Below are positions 47,901 to 59,905 of a stretch of DNA of 64,000 bases, in pieces. A program made the translations under genes and the position numbers. Position 1 is the first letter of the stretch. Each line of letters starts with the position of its first letter. The notes beneath the pieces were generated by a model. It was not told where the DNA came from. It ran no database searches and saw only the letters and a program-made list of their open reading frames with translations. Source of the stretch: Phallus indusiatus (taxonomy: Eukaryota; Basidiomycota; Agaricomycetes; Phallales; Phallaceae); assembly GCA_027605045.1 (NCBI GenBank), contig JAQFWX010000002.1:124001-188000 (forward strand), read 5' to 3'.

Positions 47901-48644
47901 CGTACGCATCTTCCTATTTTTCGATCGCTTTCTTTATGTGAAGTAATGGTGTTTAGGACCGATACAACGGCGGAATTGGAACTTGTTCGAGAAGAATCAA
48001 TAAAGGCTGGAGCAGACGCTGCTGTCGTTAGTAATCATTGGGCTGAAGGTGGTTTGGGTGCCATTGCTCTCGCTAAGGCAGTCATCGAAACGTGTGAACA
48101 ACCATCAAACTTCAAATTTTTGTACGACCTAGACTCCTCAATCGAAGACAAGATTACAACCATTGCACGAGAGATTTACCGTGCCGAAAACGTTGAATTC
48201 AGCGAAATAGCTCAGAAACAAATCGAAACCTATACACGTCAAGGTTATGGTCATCTCCCAAGTCCGTCTTTGTTTTTCATTTCTTCCAAGTCTCCTTGTA
48301 ATATATTTTATTCTAGTCTGCATGGCCAAAACCCAGTATAGTTTCAGCCATGACCCAACTTTAAAAGGTGCACCGACAGGCAAGTCCAATACACTTCAAC
48401 TTCTTCGTTGCTCTGAGCTAAAGGGTAAATACAAGGGTTCACAATTCCAATTCGTGCTGTCAGACTATCAGCTGGTGCTGGTTTCTTATATCCCCTACTA
48501 GGCGACATGCAGACAATGCCCGGTTTAAGCACAAGGTTAGCTTAAAATCCCTTCAGGAGATTTCGTTTAATATAACGATTATTCAGACCAGGTTTCTGGG
48601 AAGTAGATTTAGACACAAATGGAAACGTCGTCGGTCTATTTTAA
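44944..48644 (+). CDS. ADE3: C1-tetrahydrofolate synthase, trifunctional (mitochondrial/cytosolic)
   Basis: Interconverts one-carbon tetrahydrofolates: methylene-THF dehydrogenase, methenyl-THF cyclohydrolase and formate-THF ligase, feeding purine, thymidylate and methionine synthesis. The cytosolic core starts [15 protein letters not shown] (ATG 45043, with ATG 45040 before it). In the same frame an upstream ATG at 44944 adds [20 protein letters not shown] plus about 12 more residues, Arg-rich and lacking acidic residues, like a mitochondrial presequence. Domain 1 shows [14 protein letters not shown] with the catalytic Lys, [24 protein letters not shown] and [15 protein letters not shown]. 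Domain 2 shows [19 protein letters not shown] (P-loop), [36 protein letters not shown] and [13 protein letters not shown] [14 protein letters not shown]. The frame runs over about ten introns to [10 protein letters not shown] at 48644. Full length and apparently intact. Confidence 0.95.
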
Positions 48645-48772
48645 AGACTTGATAAATATTGCGATCAACAGCGGGTTAAGAACACGACTAATCGTTTCAA
48701 CACGATACAAGTATGACATCTATATTGGCAACTTGCTATTGCATATATCTATGTCGATATGTACGGTTAATT

Positions 48773-51296
48773 TCAATTGGCTTTGACTTTATTTCTTCCG
48801 TTAGGCAATTTAGCGACCCAACCTAATTGTTCGGGCGAAAGCTTCGTTCCGTGGTGACTGGTCCCAGCTAGAGTGCCTCCTTGTTGATCAAGCAGGATCA
48901 CGTTGTTTGAAGCATTCACACTTCGAGTAAACGTGTTTCCGTCGAGGTCAACGTAGCTGAAAGTGTTGTTATTTGAACTGTCTCCTCCCACAAGGTCTCC
49001 ATTAGCAAGTTCGATAATAGAGCCGCCTAAAGAGGTGTTAGATGATGAAAATCCAATGAACGAAGAGCTTCGTACTTGCGAGCTGACGTTCGTTGATCGT
49101 ACTTCCAGTCATGATTGGATTGGGTATCAAATTCCTTATGTAGGAATGATCGAAGGTGCAGAGAGCTGTCAAGACCAATGAGAAAGCTGACTTTAAATGT
49201 TGACACGCGTAAAAGTGGCGTACTAGTAGTATCATTTCCTGTAAGATCGATTGTAACGGGAAAATCGAAAATGTCTTGAACAACCGTCACCCCATTGTGC
49301 GTTGATGAGGAAGTTCCACGACTGGACTGTACTAAATTTTGGACGTCGAAGTTGTTAAGATAAAATTGTGTGTTAGAGAAAGATAAGTCCTGTTGCCAAA
49401 CAACATGATTGGTTTCTCCACTTCCACTGACTACTTCGGCTTCGATATGCAAACTACGTGCAGCAGTAACTGTGATATTGATGTCACTGTTGCCTATGGA
49501 AGCCTTAGCAGATGAAGTGCCAAAAGGACTGGCTTCGTATTTGGTAATTTTCCCGGTAGTTCGTTTGCCAGAGGGATCTGTTATGACCTTGGAAGAACAG
49601 ATAGTATCCAAATTATTATTCAAGCAGGTTTTGACCAATTTACCTGTACGTTTCCTGAGACGAACCTAGAGGCCGTTTAAGACAAATCGTTTTTCAATGA
49701 AAAAGGGCATACCAATTTTGATTAATGGTATGATTTGATTCTCCGGAAACGACGTCTAAAGTGAGGTTATGAGGATTTCCATCCGCAAGTATGGGGACAA
49801 AAGGTGTTAAATCAATATAATAAGTTGGGAGGTCCAAGGCACCATAGGAAGTTATTGGCCTGTGATACCAGTGAGGCTTGATGTTGAAAAACAACACAGT
49901 TCACTTACCGCCAAGCGGGAGGGACAATGGCACCTTTATCGATGAGTAGTATCGAGACTTTAGAATCCCTGAGAGAACCAGCTTCTCACCTGTAAAAAAT
50001 ACCGCATAAGGGTATGCTACACCGGCAACTTGGCCATCTACCAATAAACGAACCTCTCGGAAGGGGCCGTCTGGGAAGGTGAAACCCGGAGGAAGATCGT
50101 TGAAGAATTCGTCGGCTGCATTGAAGTACTTCGATTGAGACGTCAGAAATAAAATATCGCGTACACAAACAAAAACCAACCCAAAACTCTTCATTCCCGT
50201 TTCCACTAGCGTATAATTCGGCAAACGCTTGAACAGTATTGATAGGAAATGTTTGATTAAGCTATATCCGAATCGAATAAGACGCCTGGAGTTGAAAGCA
50301 ATATAGTATTTGTTCCTTACAGAAAAGTCCGGTGGGACTGAAACATAGTTCGCCATATTCGGGGAAAGATTGGATATGGGAACAATTGTATCTGCCGTTT
50401 TTGCTGGAGGATGTTGTTGATCGGAGGCGAAAAAAGTGGCTTGCAAGGTAACTGTAGACTGGTCGTTAGTAAAATGCGAGAGGGTTTGAAAAGAAAAAAA
50501 ATTACCGGTGTATTCACCAACCAGTCCTTCGTCTGGCTCTATCAAGTTGTTCAAATCCAGAATCAGCGTCCCAGCTTTAGCGAAAAGAGGGGTATAGCGA
50601 GTAACATCTTTCAAAAACGTCCAAGTTATTTCTAGGCCATCGGAAGGTTCTGGGGTTGAAGTACGCCATACTAAGTGCCAGTAAGTATTAGTTAGAAAAC
50701 CAAGTTAATCATGCTTCACTTTCGACGTTGTGGAAAGAAATCGCGCTAAGCCGGTCAAATTGAGTCTACATATTGGTCAATTTACTTTATTTTATTCGAA
50801 GAATAGAAACAAACTCCGTTTGCATGAGCAGTCCAATTTAAGCTAATTCCTGTCCAACTTCCAGGAGTGCCGCAGTCCGTGGGAGGGCTTCAGCGTAAAT
50901 TGGTTACGTGTATGTTTAAGTGCAAGAAAATTCGTCTTACGTATACTGAACGACCTCAGGACTGTACATTACGAGAACATTGCGTGAGCATTTTTTGCCT
51001 ACTCAACAAAAGCTTAAACACGTACTCTCCAAAAGAGTTTCCAAATGTGCGTCTGAGAACAGATATATGCAATAAGAGTTGTTCACCTTTTGACTGGAAA
51101 AAACTTACTCCAAGATCTGGATAGTACATTGTTTGACGTCCTGAGGAAGCGGGGGAGGCTGTGCTACCTGAAAATCAACAAGCAGAGGTAAAGTACTATT
51201 GTCCTCGGCATCTCTCTCAAACAACGATGCAGCTGCCCAAGAAGTGAAACAGGTATGAGTACTGGCAGAAAACAGCAGAAGCGTGGAGAACCGCAT
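48773..51296 (-). CDS. Secreted peptide-N4-(N-acetyl-beta-glucosaminyl)asparagine amidase A (PNGase A family)
   Basis: Acid glycoamidase of the plant/fungal PNGase A family (PF12222), which hydrolyses the Asn-GlcNAc bond of N-glycoproteins and glycopeptides; unrelated in sequence to cytosolic Png1. The first exon (51296-51105) codes for a signal peptide, MRFSTLLLFSASTHTCFTSW, then a Pro-rich mature start. Later exons show TLILDLNNLIEPDEGLVGEY, FFNDLPPGFTFPDGPFREVR, LLVDGQVAGVAYPYAVFFTG, YHRPITSYGALDLPTYYIDL and LTPFVPILADGNPHNLTLDV, the core conserved blocks. The C-terminal part is beta-rich with several N-x-S/T sites (for example NITV, NDTT, NASN). The acceptor of the exon starting around 50675 and the end near 49000 are approximate. 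Upstream, a TTATTTAA element near 51331-51340 may act as TATA. Confidence 0.88.
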
Positions 51297-51672
51297 GACT
51301 GGGAAACCAGTTGAGCCGGTCTGCAGAGTCTCTTAAATAACCCAAACTACAACTTTCTCAAGCGTCATCTCATTTCAGCTGAGTTATTAAAAGCGGCCTC
51401 GTCGAAGAAGCGGGCACAGGCGAAATCCATGCGCTGGCAATGTTTGTCGATGCATCGAATATAGTTTATCATCGAATAAAAGAAATCCATCTCATGAAAG
51501 TTTCACAGTCGTAAAGAACCAGAAGCATGTGACGGTTCGCCGTGGGAATCGACTGGCAGACGCAAAGTACAATGACACCACAGTCCGAAGGTTAGGTATT
51601 GAATATAATAAATATAATATCATAGTACTCCTAAATAGCACAATAGGTTAATAAATGTTTTACAAAGGCAAA
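51297..51672. other. Intergenic: PNGase A promoter and Pmp3-like gene 3' end
   Basis: About 376 bp between the PNGase A start and the stop of the 51673-52725 gene, both minus strand. AT-rich; no coding signal seen. Confidence 0.5.
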
Positions 51673-52725
51673 TTAAAACTCGTGATCAAATTCGCCCCGG
51701 CCTTCCCCTTGTGTAGAGGTATTGAGTTGTCCGGGAGTAGCGTCGGCTTGACCAAATGAGTCCAAGCTCTGCCGGTTGTTATCAATGAAATCAGAGCTAT
51801 TGTCAACGGTTCTGCTCTTCTTCTTCTTCTTTTTCCGCCGGCCTGGATCTTCGAGGCCAATACCTCTTCTGGCGTCCTCCGTACGGGACCAGCGATCTTT
51901 TTTGACCTTGCCGGAATCCTGAAGTGAAAGAGGATCCATATTATCGAAATTGGTAGGATAATGCCAACGGCCTCTGGAGCTACCGTTTTGTAGGCTCGAG
52001 GACGAGTCATCGCGCCCATAGTACGACTCATCGGTTTCATTCCATAAACCAGCTGTGCGATCAGAAGGGCGCTGTGTGTCGCCGTCAATTGAGTCAACAG
52101 AGCGTGATGGATTCTGCCCCTCTTCTACCTCACGATTTTCCAAGGTAGAGTGAGGCAATCTCTCGTTGTATCGATTGGCCCATTGCGACTTCCGTTGTTT
52201 CCGTTCTATCTCACTTGTGTCAACCAAACCATATCGGATGGCCCACTTAGGGGTGCGTTGACGGTTCTTATTGTTGCGAATATTCTGCGTTGAACCATAT
52301 CATCAGTGACCAAGATGGTGGGAATCGGAGACGTATTATTCATACCTGAATGTAAAAATTATGAACGTGGCCTAACAATGTGTGTCAGCACATGTGCAAA
52401 AGGCATACCAAAGGAATTACCTGGAATGTAGCCACAGATTGTCAGGATGAGATTAATAAAGAAATCTCTACCGATTCCAAAGCGAGCGGCCACCGCTGTA
52501 ATACACAGTCATTGATATGTACAGAGAAATGGTTCGAGGCATAATACCTAATGGTGGTAACAAAGAGCCGAGAATGAACAGTACGACTGCATAACCGTGA
52601 TATTTCTTAGGTTTGAGGTCGGGTTTACTAAACTGTACAGGGCGATTCATATAGGCCCTTGTAGGATTAGAAGAGAAGGGAAGGTTAGCTTTAGACGCCG
52701 AGAGTGTGGGCGTGTGTAGGCACAT
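51673..52725 (-). CDS. Pmp3/UPF0057 family membrane proteolipid with long hydrophilic tail
   Basis: The conserved Pmp3 fold, two membrane helices, is assembled over the first three exons: YHGYAVVLFILGSLLPPL then AVAARFGIGRDFFINLILTI and CGYIPG, followed by HVHNFYIQNIRNNKN. In yeast, Pmp3 is a 55-residue plasma membrane protein that affects membrane potential and cation tolerance. Here a tail of about 200 residues follows, starting NRQRTPKWAIRYGLVDTSEI and continuing acidic/Ser-rich, with a lysine run GRRKKKKKKSRTVDN, to GEFDHEF at 51673. The start is either 52725 or MNRPVQFSKPDLKPKKYHG at 52650; the second matches the family better. Divergent from CDC10, with only 98 bp (or 173 bp) between starts. 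Confidence 0.85.
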
Positions 52726-52823
52726 GAGGCTGAGGCTGACGGGGTTGTTACAACTGTCAAGCGACGGTCACGCTTCCAGAGTTCTGAAAAAACCTCTCAC
52801 TTCTTAGCCCCCATTCGTTTGCC

Positions 52824-54165
52824 ATGGCCACTCCTACCGTTGAGGAAATTCGTGCATCGTCTTATGTCGGGTTTGACTCTATCACTCGTCAAATAGAGCA
52901 CAAACTTCTCAAACGTGGTTTTCAATTCAATGTTATAGTCGTAGGCACGTACCATGTCACTGTCTAAACGATACCGGAATTTTTTCTGACCAAGGGGACT
53001 TTACAGGACAAACTGGCCTTGGAAAATCCACTCTCATTAATACTATATTTGCCTCTCATTTAATTGATTCTAAAGGTCGTCTGGAAGCAGATGAACCGGC
53101 CAGGAAAACTACGGACATCCAGGCAGTTTCTCATGGTAAATTCTTAACTTAGAAAGGACTGATACCTTTGTCTTGCATGCATTTCCTGACGTTGTGCCCA
53201 GTTATCGTTGAAAATGGTGTTCGACTGAGGTTAAACATTGTTGATACTCCCGGATACGGCGACCAAGTTAATAACGAAGATTGGTAGGTCGTCATCACGT
53301 GCAAAATCATCAAATAAGTTGATAGCATGCTGTTTAGTTGGGATCCTATCATCAAATATATTAAAGCATGTTTTGTTTTACTTCAACGACTACGCATTAT
53401 TTACCCAGTTATAGGACCAACACAGCGCGTATCTTCGCAAGGAGTTAACTGCTAAACGGGACCGGTATATCCAAGATACTCGTATCCATTGCGCTTTACA
53501 CTTCATCAACCCTACTGGCCATTCTCTCCGCCCCATCGACATCATCGTAATGAAAAAACTTTCCGAGGTTGTTAATGTTGTTCCCGTGATTGCTAAATCA
53601 GATTCATTAACCTTGGAAGAGAGAGAAGCTTTCAAACAAAAGGTAAGTTCACAGATCCTTCGGCCAAGTTGACTTCCATCTAAGAGCAAGTATTCGAGAT
53701 CCGCGCCCAACTTGTCTACCAAAATATTCGACTATATCCATTTGATACCGATGAATTGGATGACGAAGAATTGCAGCTGAATGAACAAATTAGGGTGTGT
53801 GCTTCCCATCTCAACCCATACTTCATTTCTTGCTCATAGGCTATCTAGAGAATGATTCCCTTTGCAGTCGTTGGTTCTGAGAAGAATGTGATTATTGACG
53901 GCAAGCCAGTTCGCGGCCGAAAAACCCGTTGGGGTGTTATCAACGTTGAAGATGAAAGCCACTGCGAATTTGTTTATCTGAGGAACTTTTTGACTAGGTT
54001 TGAAATATTTTGCAGAATCTCGTGACTCTCTAACACTGCTTTAGGACGCATTTGCAAGATCTTATAGAAACAACCGCACAGATTCATTACGAAGCGTTTC
54101 GCTCTCAACAGCTTTTGGCTCTTAAGGATGCTTCTGCATCTCGTCCTTCTGTGCCTGCTGCCTAA
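52824..54165 (+). CDS. CDC10: Septin, Cdc10 group
   Basis: Filament-forming GTPase of the septin collar and rings. The start MATPTVEEIRASSYVGFDSI with RQIEHKLLKRGFQFNVIVV is characteristic of Cdc10, which has a short N-terminus and no C-terminal coiled coil. G1 is GQTGLGKSTLINTIFASHLI, split by an intron with a GC donor (52945-53006); G3 is IVDTPGYGD; G4 is VIAKSDSLTLEE; the septin unique element is near GRKTRWGVINVEDESHCEFV. It ends SRPSVPAA at 54165, about 325 residues, matching yeast Cdc10 (322). Six to eight small exons with short introns. The LRKELTA stretch and HTHLQDLIETT-like RTHLQDLIETTAQIHYEAFR are Cdc10-like. Confidence 0.93.
52945..53006 (+). other. GC-AG intron inside the CDC10 P-loop
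   Basis: Exon 1 ends GTC GTA G and the 62-nt intron begins GCACGT and ends TTACAG. Splicing gives G|GA CAA ACT GGC, i.e. VVGQTGLGKST. The nearby GT donors break the frame of the invariant P-loop. Confidence 0.65.
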
Positions 54166-54575
54166 AAAATACCCCCTACTGATTTTTTCCCTATGTTGTC
54201 TTTCGTGGTATCGTAATAAGAATGATAATTTTTTTTGATGTACTTGGACTTGTTACCTTTTGAAATTCAGTCAATATACCACACGAATCCCCTTCCCGAT
54301 ATGTTCCTAAAAGCCTGAGCTTATTCACAGTACTGTTCCCTTTGCCCAAAGCCTTAAAGCTTAAAGGCCTAAGTCCCCAGTCCTGTGTGACGCGAGTCAC
54401 GTGTTCGTTGACGCGTCGCGTCCAGAGTCCAGACTCCCAACCTACAAGCTTCAGCGACTGTTGTCGCCTGCACAACGCTAAAAGTCTGCATAAGAGACAA
54501 CAAAAAAACGAAATTGTTTGATTTTAACGCAACTCCTCTAGAAAATCTTTATTTCCTGATTAGCCTCAAAAGCTA

Positions 54576-56775
54576 ATGTCTTTACTAGCAATATCAAGTA
54601 CCGCACTTTTCATTGCAGACATTACTGCTTCCAAACGAGCATCACTTGCTTTGAAGAGAATTCGTTTGGACAGCAAACCTCGTGCCATTTCTTGGTCCAC
54701 TGACAACTCTACCTTCTTCGTTGCGACCGTTGATACAATTTATTCCTTCCTGTCTTCTTCTCCATCCTCCGAGAGCGCGGTGATATACGTCGCGCCTCAA
54801 GGCCAGACCCTTCAATCTATTCTCCTTTGCCGAGATACATCCACGGTCATTTTTGCCCAAGGCCCAAGTATTCACCTTCTTTCACTTGGTACGAAGCCCA
54901 GAGTATCGAACACGTTGATTGGCCATTCGAGTCCTATCGTTTCTCTCTCCTTGTCAAATGACGGGTCATTACTTGCTTCCGCATCTCTTTCTGGAACTTT
55001 ATGCATTCATAACTTGAACCACAATTCGTTGACCCTTTTGAAAGGGTTCCCAGTAACAACTAGCACTTCGAAAAGGCTAGTATGTGCATTTCACTCGCAC
55101 AACCGCACGCGGGTTTTTGTTGGCTGTGGGAGGGTATTCGCCATTTACGACGTTACACGCCCTTCTAATCCCATCAAAACAATTAAATTCTCTGAGATTC
55201 CTCTGAATTCCTTTATTCTTGCCATCGTATCGAGCCCATTTAGTAAACCTTTGTTGGCGGTGGCCTTCAGCTCCGGACAGGTCGCTCTTGTCGACCTAGA
55301 AAAGGATCGTTCGTAAGTGATAGCCATTTCTGCAAAAACAGATTATTCACTTTTCTTAGATTGTTAAAGGTTCTCGATGTAAACACGCCAATCACTGCAA
55401 TGGACTTCACCTTAGATGGCACTGCAATTGTTCTTGGTACAGGGTCCGGAAAGATCATCGTCAAAGGATGGCGTTCTGCTGAGGAAGATGATCAAATGAT
55501 CGCCTTGAACGAGAATGGAGGGGACGAACGCGTCATTGCGCTTTCTATTCAGGTATAGCACTGACATATCAAAAGACGTATTCTTAGTATACTCACGAGA
55601 CAAAAGCGTCGTGTTAAACAGCCGAGGCATTCGTCCCAGTCCAACAACACATTGACGATAAATTCAAAATTGAATCATCCTTTACACGAACTTAAGAATA
55701 CAACATATCCCAACCGGCACATTGCCTCTAGGAGTCCTGTGGAATTTGGTTCACAGACAAGTAAAATCAGCTCGACTAGAAACACCTCCCCAACTCTCTC
55801 GGCGGCCCTGAGGGCAGATGGTACGTCGAATATGTCTCCGAAGCGTCCATATTAATTTCGCATCATATATCATAAGATCTGATTTATTTCTGTAGCCACT
55901 GAGACCAACGCCCATATGAGGGAACCGTCTAAACCGACTCATTTGCGAATGTCCAGCACCGAGAATGATGCGACCTCAGTCATACGAAGTCAGATGAATT
56001 CACGCCCCGCCACTCAGGTCAAGAAAACACTTTCAAATGCTGCTTTAACAAACAAACCTCATGACCGCGTCGAGTCAATAAACTCCAGGATAGCCAGCAA
56101 AGCTGATATTAGCTCAGGTCGTCCTGAGTCACCGCAAATAAAGGATCCTTCTGATTCACTAAAAACAAACGATGTTGGTCGAACAACATCCGTCCTCAGA
56201 TCAGATGGTGTTCAAGAAGTCGTGGAATCTCAACTCAGATTTGCCTCGCAAGACTTGGTTTCTGAATCAGCTAAGTTGAACGATGACGCATCCCAACCCA
56301 CGCAGGCACGAGGAATCTCGGCCATGTTAGCTGAGAAGAAAGAAAAACAGGTGGAATGGATGGTCGCCGGAAAGTCTATACGCCCTAAACGGCCAAACAC
56401 CTTGATGGAACCGTCTTCTGATGCTGAAGTTTCAGGCGAAGAATTCGCATCAAACATACGACCCGAAACTTCTCAAACTGGTCTTCCCAAAACATCACTG
56501 CATAAATTGTTGAGGGAAACATTGAACGAATGTCGAGATGAATTACGAGAAGATATAAGAGGATTGCATTTAGATGTCCTACGAATGGGCCGGACATGGA
56601 AGGTATGATTATATGGTAGCCCGAGTTTCAAAATTTTCTGCCGACTGACTTCGATTCTGTTCATCAGAATGAGCTGAGATTATTAATGGACCAACATGCG
56701 CGGGATTTGAAAACACTTGCAGAGGAGAATGCTCAGTTGAAGAGAGAGAATGATGGCTTAAGGCAAAGGCTTTGA
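54576..56775 (+). CDS. NEDD1/GCP-WD-like gamma-tubulin recruitment protein
   Basis: WD40 repeats fill the N-terminal ~330 residues: IGHSSPIVSLSLSNDGSLLA, SASLSGTLCIHNLNHNSL, LLAVAFSSGQVALVDLEKD, TPITAMDFTLDGTAIVLGTG and SGKIIVKGW. A long polar linker follows. The C-terminal segment LHKLLRETLNECRDELREDI, RGLHLDVLRMGRTWK and LAEENAQLKRENDGLRQRL aligns by eye with the helical gamma-TuRC-binding domain of NEDD1, which has an MIEETLDDFREA..DI.NLQ.E pattern and an E.LR.EN..LR end. In animals and plants NEDD1 anchors gamma-tubulin complexes at spindle poles. It is absent from budding yeast. Five exons; the final intron is at about 56603-56667. Ends at 56775, 145 bp before FAN1 on the same strand. 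Confidence 0.75.
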
Positions 56776-56920
56776 ACCCTATCTTCGACTGTGTATATTT
56801 TGCCTTGTAATGTAGTGTATTTATAGATGGATTGTGACACTACGTTACAGAACGCGAGCCCAAACTGAGACACGGTGCTGATAGTGATAACAACATTTGT
56901 TCAGCACTCTTTACAATCAA

Positions 56921-59809
56921 ATGGATACCCTCGCGCCGCGCCTAATTCAGGAACCTGACGGGGAGGGAGAATATACGGAACATTTTGATTCATTGTATGT
57001 CAAACTCTTCGATCGTAAGTCTTTGGTGAATTCTGGGGATGCGCGTCTACACATATCAACCGACCTTTGTAGACGTTTATACAATCGTTTTGGAAAAAGA
57101 AAGCTATCTATTCACTGAACAGGAGTTGGGCTACCTGCACGCTTTGTATACACTTCCAAGTTTGCAACTCCTTCATAACGTCGTTCATCCAAACTGAAAA
57201 CAGATTGCAGATACCACTCGTTATCTCCTTATCCGACTATCTTTGCGTAAACGGCAAAAATGGCACACACTGGATTCTTTGGAAAAAAGCTATGGAAAAG
57301 ACCTAGGCGATAAGCAAAAAATATCGCGTCTCATTGATCAACTTTGCGGCCTATCCGAAGTTTCAGAAGAATCCGAGCCCAACTTCATTGACCTCACCGT
57401 GACTGAAGAGCCACGTAAATATTTCCTCGTTCGACATGATGTATTGATCTACGACATTTTGTTAGATATATATGGACCGCCTTACGCATTTGCTGAAGAT
57501 GAAAGGGCTGCCAGTTTATCCGATCTCCTACAATCTCTTCCCTTGGAAAGATTAAAAAGAATGGGAAAAGAAATGAGATTAACATTTCCGAAACAAACAG
57601 TAAGTGTTCAAATTATTATGAAGTTACTTGATCATAATGAATTTTTTATACTTTCAGCGTGATATTATCATTCAGAAGATCATCTCTCATTGTAAATGCC
57701 AAACAACTCTGCCGGCTTTTTTTCCTAGCAAGGCTCGGTGTTGTTCTGATGGTAGAAAGGAGTCCCTTTCCCAGCTATATTTTAGAAGGCAGATACTTAA
57801 AGAAACAGGTATGGTGTCTTTACTTGCAGAGAGGCGTCAAGTTCTGAAACAGACAGGCCGCTGTGTTAGGCTACAGGGTGAATTATTAGAGGTTCTGGAT
57901 CGATTGAACATTATTTTTTTTCGAAGGTACACCCCCTCATACTCATAGTCAATCTGTTTCTAAAACACGCAAACAAGCACGGTCTATGACCCATCATTGT
58001 TCCTGCCCGCCCTTCTTGATGCTTTCAAGAAAAGACACCATGCACCTCTTGATTTTGTTCGCACGACAGATATTTTTCCAACAAGGGAGATTTTCCTTGA
58101 TTTTAGAGAAGCTCTGCGATTAGAAACCCAGCTAAATGACCTTTCCGAACAAGGGCTTACTTTGGCGACTCAGGATCCAGACTCCAACACAGTTCATCCA
58201 AACTTACACAAGGCACGATGCGCAAAGGATATCTTAATGATCGCCCATTCTCGATGGAAAGCACTGGTCGCAACGAATAAGGAGGAGGCTGGAAACCCTG
58301 TTTTTGACAAATTTCGTTGCGGTAAGTTCGAGTCATATTTAAAAAGGTACAAGCCATCCAACACTTTGATAGAACATATTTTAACGCGTGTCATTGTAAG
58401 AGATCCGCTCTTGATTACGAGTCCAATACCCATATCTACATAGGACAGTTCATCTACATTTCTTGGCGTACTAAAGGAATATGACCTCTTGAGTGAGGTT
58501 CTTCAATCCCTTTTGATGCAACGGAGGTGGGGTATCAGTCGTCGTGGGTGAGTCTTAAATATATGTCCACTACCATAATGGCAGATGCACTAGTATAACT
58601 TGCATCCTTAGATCGTGGTACAATAACCTTGCATTGATTTATATGGTACATATGGGAAATACCCCAAACATGTTTGAAAAGGCACTGGAGATTGTTCGAA
58701 ATGGTTTGGAGGACCCAGAGTCACGTTTAGGTGAGTCCTTTGTATGTCTCTCCCTCGATAATAAATGTCGAGTCAAATAGTTTATCGCCATCAATTGGAG
58801 CGACGACTGGTGCGTCTTGAGAAAAAATTGAAAATTCCTATGAAAAAACGATACGAACCCAAACGACATTTGAAAAATGCGGAAGAAATCTATATTAGCG
58901 GTTCTCGAGTTCGTGACGACACTGAGTCGATTTTGACTTCAAGCAGAACCTGGTGGAAGGGGAAGGAAGGCCTTGTCTCAGTGGAAGAATATGCGCTGGA
59001 GCACTATTTTAGACTTGGATACAAAGGGTATGAAAGATTGCACGGACTGTTTTGAAGTACTGATTATCTCCCTCAGGCACCACACCGAGAGTCGAATCTT
59101 ATCAACGATCTACGGATTATTATTTTGGGAAATGTACTTTCAGCACCTGGAACAAAGACTGGAGCTGATTTTTATTTTCTATCAGAATTTTCTTGCCGGT
59201 ACCTGGCGCATTTGAAACTCCATATCAGACAGCTCCATTAGATATCATGGACATGTCATTTTTTTCTGCACGGCGGGCTGCTATTGAGACTCGAATAGAA
59301 GACATAGAAAATGGAAATGCAAGGGAATTGGCACGGAAAGTATTGGAGAAAGAAGAGAAGTGTCGCTCAGTTTGCATCGGCGTACATTGGTCTTTCACCC
59401 CAGGTGATATACTTGAAATCATTGAGGTATTTAAATAACACTTAGTTTTTTAACGTTGCTAAAACTCGTGAAGTGTATCAAAGCCAGCGCGCTGGCTATG
59501 GTTTGTCGCATAATTTCAGAAGATTATAGAATTGTAAGCGGTGGGGTACCGGATCTAATAGTTTGGGACATCCGTACCAAAAAGTGCAAATTTGTTGAAG
59601 TTAAGTCAGATAACGACAAATTACAGGAAAATCAGAAGGTGAGGTAAAGTTTGGTTGACAATGCAAACTTACATATTCAATAGTTATGGATTGACATCTT
59701 ACTCCGGGCTGGTATTCCGGTGGACCTCTGTAATGTGATCGAGGAGGGATCGAAGAAAATGAAGGGGAAAAAGCTTGACAATATCGCTAATGAAATTGAA
59801 GTCACCTAA
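56921..59809 (+). CDS. FAN1: Fanconi-associated nuclease 1 homologue (FAN1, VRR-NUC)
   Basis: Structure-specific 5' flap nuclease for interstrand crosslink repair. The start MDTLAPRLIQEPDGEGEYTE leads to VLEKESYLFTEQELGYLHAL and RYLLIRLSLRKRQKWHTLDS, the FAN1 SAP-adjacent region, after joining at the intron near 57020-57070. TPR-like repeats follow (WYNNLALIYMVHMGNTPNMF, ALEIVRNGLEDPESRL). The conserved nuclease part shows RILSTIYGLLFWEMYF and FETPYQTAPLDIMDMSFFSA. The VRR-NUC domain at the C-terminus carries GVPDLIVWD and KFVEVKSDNDKLQENQK, the PD-x(n)-E-x-K catalytic site (D, E, K all present), and ends LWIDILLRAGIPVDLCNV and onward to NEIEVT. About 13 exons. Tail-to-tail with the flippase gene, 96 bp apart. 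Confidence 0.92.
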
Positions 59810-59905
59810 TACAAGCCATCACCACACTTTAATTTATGAATAATAAATAGTAAACAGTATTACATGAAGTAAATGGTCATGACATGATTCAAAAGTACAG
59901 CATAA

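Noticed and set aside
57000..57120. Apparent stop early in FAN1 (frame ending KRKLSIH)
   Set aside because: Resolved by a GT-AG intron from about 57016 to 57072, which restores VLEKESYLFTEQEL; not a pseudogene.
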